A stretch of DNA of 7,409 bases from Bacillota bacterium (GTDB taxonomy: Bacteria; Bacillota; Clostridia; DSM-8532), in NCBI GenBank assembly GCA_023446675.1, contig JAEXPO010000700.1:1-7409 (forward strand), in the 5' to 3' direction. Positions within the stretch are counted from its first letter, which is position 1, and every line of letters starts with the position of its first letter. A program made the translations under genes and the position numbers. The notes under the pieces were generated by a model. The model did no database searches. It was given only the letters and a program-made list of their open reading frames with translations, and had not been told where the DNA came from. Below are positions 5,835 through 7,409 of this stretch, one piece after another.

Positions 5835-6714
5835 AGATATTATTAAGATGGGTTCGTCGGTAAGCGTCCCGGAAATGGCTTGCAGTGGTATGCTCATAGC
5901 GCTTGAAGAGACGCATGAAGTACTTTTCATCGGGATAGCCCAGCTCCTGGGCAATTTCCCGTATGCTTTTATCTGTGCGGCAAAGCAAATCCCTGGCTTT
6001 GGCCAGCTTCATGCGAAGGAGGTATTCCGTAATAGTCATGCCCATGCGCTTTTTAAAATAACGGGCCAGGTATTCCCGGGTGTAATTAAAGGCATGGGCG
6101 GCATCCTTCAGTGAAACATTTTTGCTTTCATGGATGCGAAGCCATTCCAGAATATTCTGAAGCCGGTCCCCGGCAGGCGCTTGCAATGCGCCGGTTAAAT
6201 GCTGCTGAGACAGCTCAATTAATAGTCCGGTAAGGGCGTAGTGTACGGAAAACCTTGTGTGGTAACCGGACTGGGATAAGTGGAGAAGCTGGCGGAACAG
6301 CACTGCCAGCCTGTCCAAGGCCGGTGTACGGAGTACCTCCGGCAGAAGCAGGCATTTGTCCAGGCCATTGTAATAGGGGTTATTCCGGACAAGCTCAAGT
6401 ATTCGCAGCGCCTCCTCCGAGGAGAGGATTTCCTCCTGTGCGGGGCATAGAAAATGAACCCAATAGAAGGAGGTGCCCTTTTTTGAATAAGCAAAGCCAT
6501 TATGGGCCAGACCCGGAAAAAGTAAAAGCACATCACCGTCATTCAGGGTATGGCGTAAATTGTCCTGTTCAATGTGTACCGGACCTTTTATAATCCATAT
6601 AATCTCATAGCTGTCAATAATACGCATGGAATGAGTCCATTCCGTTTCAGCTGTAAAGAAGCCCGAGGACACATAGGTAAGAGGGCTTTCCAGTCCTGTT
6701 TTTAAATAACGCAT
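5833..6714 (-). CDS. AraC-family transcriptional regulator with N-terminal cupin
   Basis: This 293-residue DNA-binding regulator has an N-terminal sugar-sensing cupin domain (about 34-95: SYEIIWIIKG, LNDGDVLLLFPGLAH, YWVHF). A helical linker follows, then a C-terminal double helix-turn-helix domain of about 100 residues. HTH1 covers about 200-225 (SLKDAAHAFNYTREYLARYFKK). The second carries SIREIAQELGYPDEKYFMRLFKRYEHTTASHFR, the AraC signature. A GTG at 6732 opens the same frame, but it lies inside the sequence AAGGTGGAG, which looks like the RBS itself. ATG 6714 is therefore preferred, although its 12-base spacing from GGAG is long. The gene is divergent from the GH127 gene across a 174-base interval, the usual arrangement for an AraC activator of a glycoside utilisation gene, and convergent with the glycosyltransferase. 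The ligand, probably arabinose or an arabino-oligosaccharide, is inferred only from the neighbour. Confidence 0.93.
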   Translation of the reverse strand: MRYLKTGLESPLTYVSSGFFTAETEWTHSMRIIDSYEIIWIIKGPVHIEQDNLRHTLNDGDVLLLFPGLAHNGFAYSKKGTSFYWVHFLCPAQEEILSSEEALRILELVRNNPYYNGLDKCLLLPEVLRTPALDRLAVLFRQLLHLSQSGYHTRFSVHYALTGLLIELSQQHLTGALQAPAGDRLQNILEWLRIHESKNVSLKDAAHAFNYTREYLARYFKKRMGMTITEYLLRMKLAKARDLLCRTDKSIREIAQELGYPDEKYFMRLFKRYEHTTASHFRDAYRRTHLNNI

Positions 6715-6732
6715 AAAGTCAATATTCTCCAC

Positions 6733-6888
6733 CTTATGTTAATCTACGCTACCGACAGAAGATGAAACGCCTGTCATACTTATAGTGTAGCAAAGATTCA
6801 GCCTTTAGGGAAACCTCAAAGGCGGGTGTTTTTCTTCCACCTATTCGTATTAAATTAGCTTAAAAACGAGAAATAAGGAGGCTGTACC
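6733..6888. promoter_or_regulatory. Divergent control region between araC-type gene and GH127
   Basis: This region must hold promoters for both flanking genes and probably the AraC operator. I see no strong -35/-10 pair, as is common for activator-dependent promoters. Plus-strand TATAGT (6781-6786) and minus-strand TATAAG, overlapping the same place, are possible -10 boxes without good -35 boxes. TGAAACGCCTGTCA (6763-6776) is an imperfect dyad resembling a catabolite-response (CcpA) site, but its centre reads GC where the consensus has CG. The GH127 RBS AAGGAGG is at 6875-6881. Confidence 0.4.
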
Positions 6889-7409
6889 ATGTTCAGTAAA
6901 AAACAAGAGCCTGTCAGGCTCAGTGAGGTTGCTATTAACGATGCCTTCTGGTCGGCTTACCAGAAGCTTATTTGTGAGGTAGTGCTTCCCTACCAGTGGG
7001 AGGCTTTAAACGACAGAGTGCCGAATGCGGAGCCCAGCTTTGCCGTCAGCAATTTTAAAATTGCGGCGGGGGAGGCACAGGGAGAGTTCGGAGGTCTTGT
7101 TTTTCAGGACAGTGATCTGGCCAAATGGATAGAAGCGGCTGCCTACACCTTAAGCCTCAAAAGAGATCCGCACCTGGAAAACGAGATTGATAAACTTGTC
7201 ACAATTATTGAAAAGGCCCAGCAAAAGGACGGCTATTTGAATACGTATTTTACAGTGAAGGAGCCTGGCAAGCGCTGGACAAACCTTTTTGAATGCCATG
7301 AGCTTTATTGCGCCGGACATATGATGGAGGCTGCCGTAGCCTATTATGAAGCCACGGGCAAAAAGGCCCTGCTTGAGGTCATGTGCCGGTTTGCCGATCA
7401 TATAGACAC
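6889..7409 (+). CDS. GH127-family glycosidase, beta-L-arabinofuranosidase type (partial)
   Basis: The 5' end of a glycoside hydrolase family 127 (formerly DUF1680) gene: 173 complete codons, open to the window edge. Members such as HypBA1 remove beta-L-arabinofuranosyl residues, using a cysteine nucleophile held by zinc. The full family length is about 600-700 residues, so the catalytic cysteines and acid/base glutamate lie beyond the window. Visible signatures are VAINDAFW (14-21), FGGLVFQDSDLAKWIEAAAY (67-86), AQQKDGYLNTYF (110-121), RWTNLFECHELYCAGHMMEA (129-148) and AYYEATGKKALLEVMCRFADHID at the end. There is no signal peptide, so the enzyme is cytoplasmic and acts on imported oligosaccharides. 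The start is certain: AAGGAGG (6875-6881) lies 7 bases before the ATG. Control by the divergent AraC-type regulator is likely. Exact substrate specificity within GH127 is not readable here. Confidence 0.93.
   Translation, partial: MFSKKQEPVRLSEVAINDAFWSAYQKLICEVVLPYQWEALNDRVPNAEPSFAVSNFKIAAGEAQGEFGGLVFQDSDLAKWIEAAAYTLSLKRDPHLENEIDKLVTIIEKAQQKDGYLNTYFTVKEPGKRWTNLFECHELYCAGHMMEAAVAYYEATGKKALLEVMCRFADHID

Noticed and set aside
6219..6593. Plus- and minus-strand frames inside the AraC gene
   Set aside because: They are shadows of a clear AraC coding sequence and carry no recognisable motifs.
6715..6732. GTG at 6732 as the AraC start
   Set aside because: It sits within AAGGTGGAG, which is better read as the RBS for ATG 6714. 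It is not fully excluded because that spacing is long.
7150..7401. Minus-strand frame at the right edge
   Set aside because: It is antisense to the GH127 coding region, whose protein motifs are unmistakable.

Overview
The window looks like chromosomal DNA from a low-to-mid GC Bacillota, most likely a Clostridia or Paenibacillus-type organism. This rests on strong AAGGAG-type ribosome binding sites, GTG/TTG starts, the alr–mazF (ndoA/EndoA) gene order typical of Bacillota, a divergently placed AraC/GH127 sugar-utilisation pair, and a long-stem intrinsic terminator. I did no database search, so genus is not assigned.

Left part (1-1626): the 3' end of alanine racemase (alr), then a gene-poor 305-base gap with a good sigma-A-type promoter, then an EndoA/MazF mRNA interferase and a small exported coiled-coil protein of unknown function. 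The last two are 37 bases apart and share a strong terminator. The RHH-type antitoxin that normally sits between alr and mazF in Bacillota is not visible.

Middle part (1627-3280): a conspicuously AT-rich, self-contained unit encoding a membrane-anchored alpha/beta hydrolase of the Bem46/ABHD13-like type, ended by hairpins. It is followed on the minus strand by a decayed island: the C-terminal end of an unidentified protein whose stop lies 2 bases before the start of a serine hydrolase (beta-lactamase/penicillin-binding family). That hydrolase has lost its whole catalytic core by an in-frame internal deletion.

Right part (3281-7409): an 838-residue multidomain glycosyltransferase (GT-B-like, GT-A/GT2, then half of a second GT-B). 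It converges on a minus-strand AraC-family regulator, which is divergent from a GH127 (beta-L-arabinofuranosidase family) gene that runs off the end. The regulator and GH127 probably form a local arabinofuranoside-utilisation module: AraC senses a sugar, and GH127 cleaves arabinofuranosyl oligosaccharides in the cytoplasm.

I see no tRNA, rRNA, CRISPR array, insertion sequence or prophage gene. The least ordinary items are the three-part glycosyltransferase, the antitoxin-less mazF locus, and the two-gene decayed island between 2719 and about 3235.
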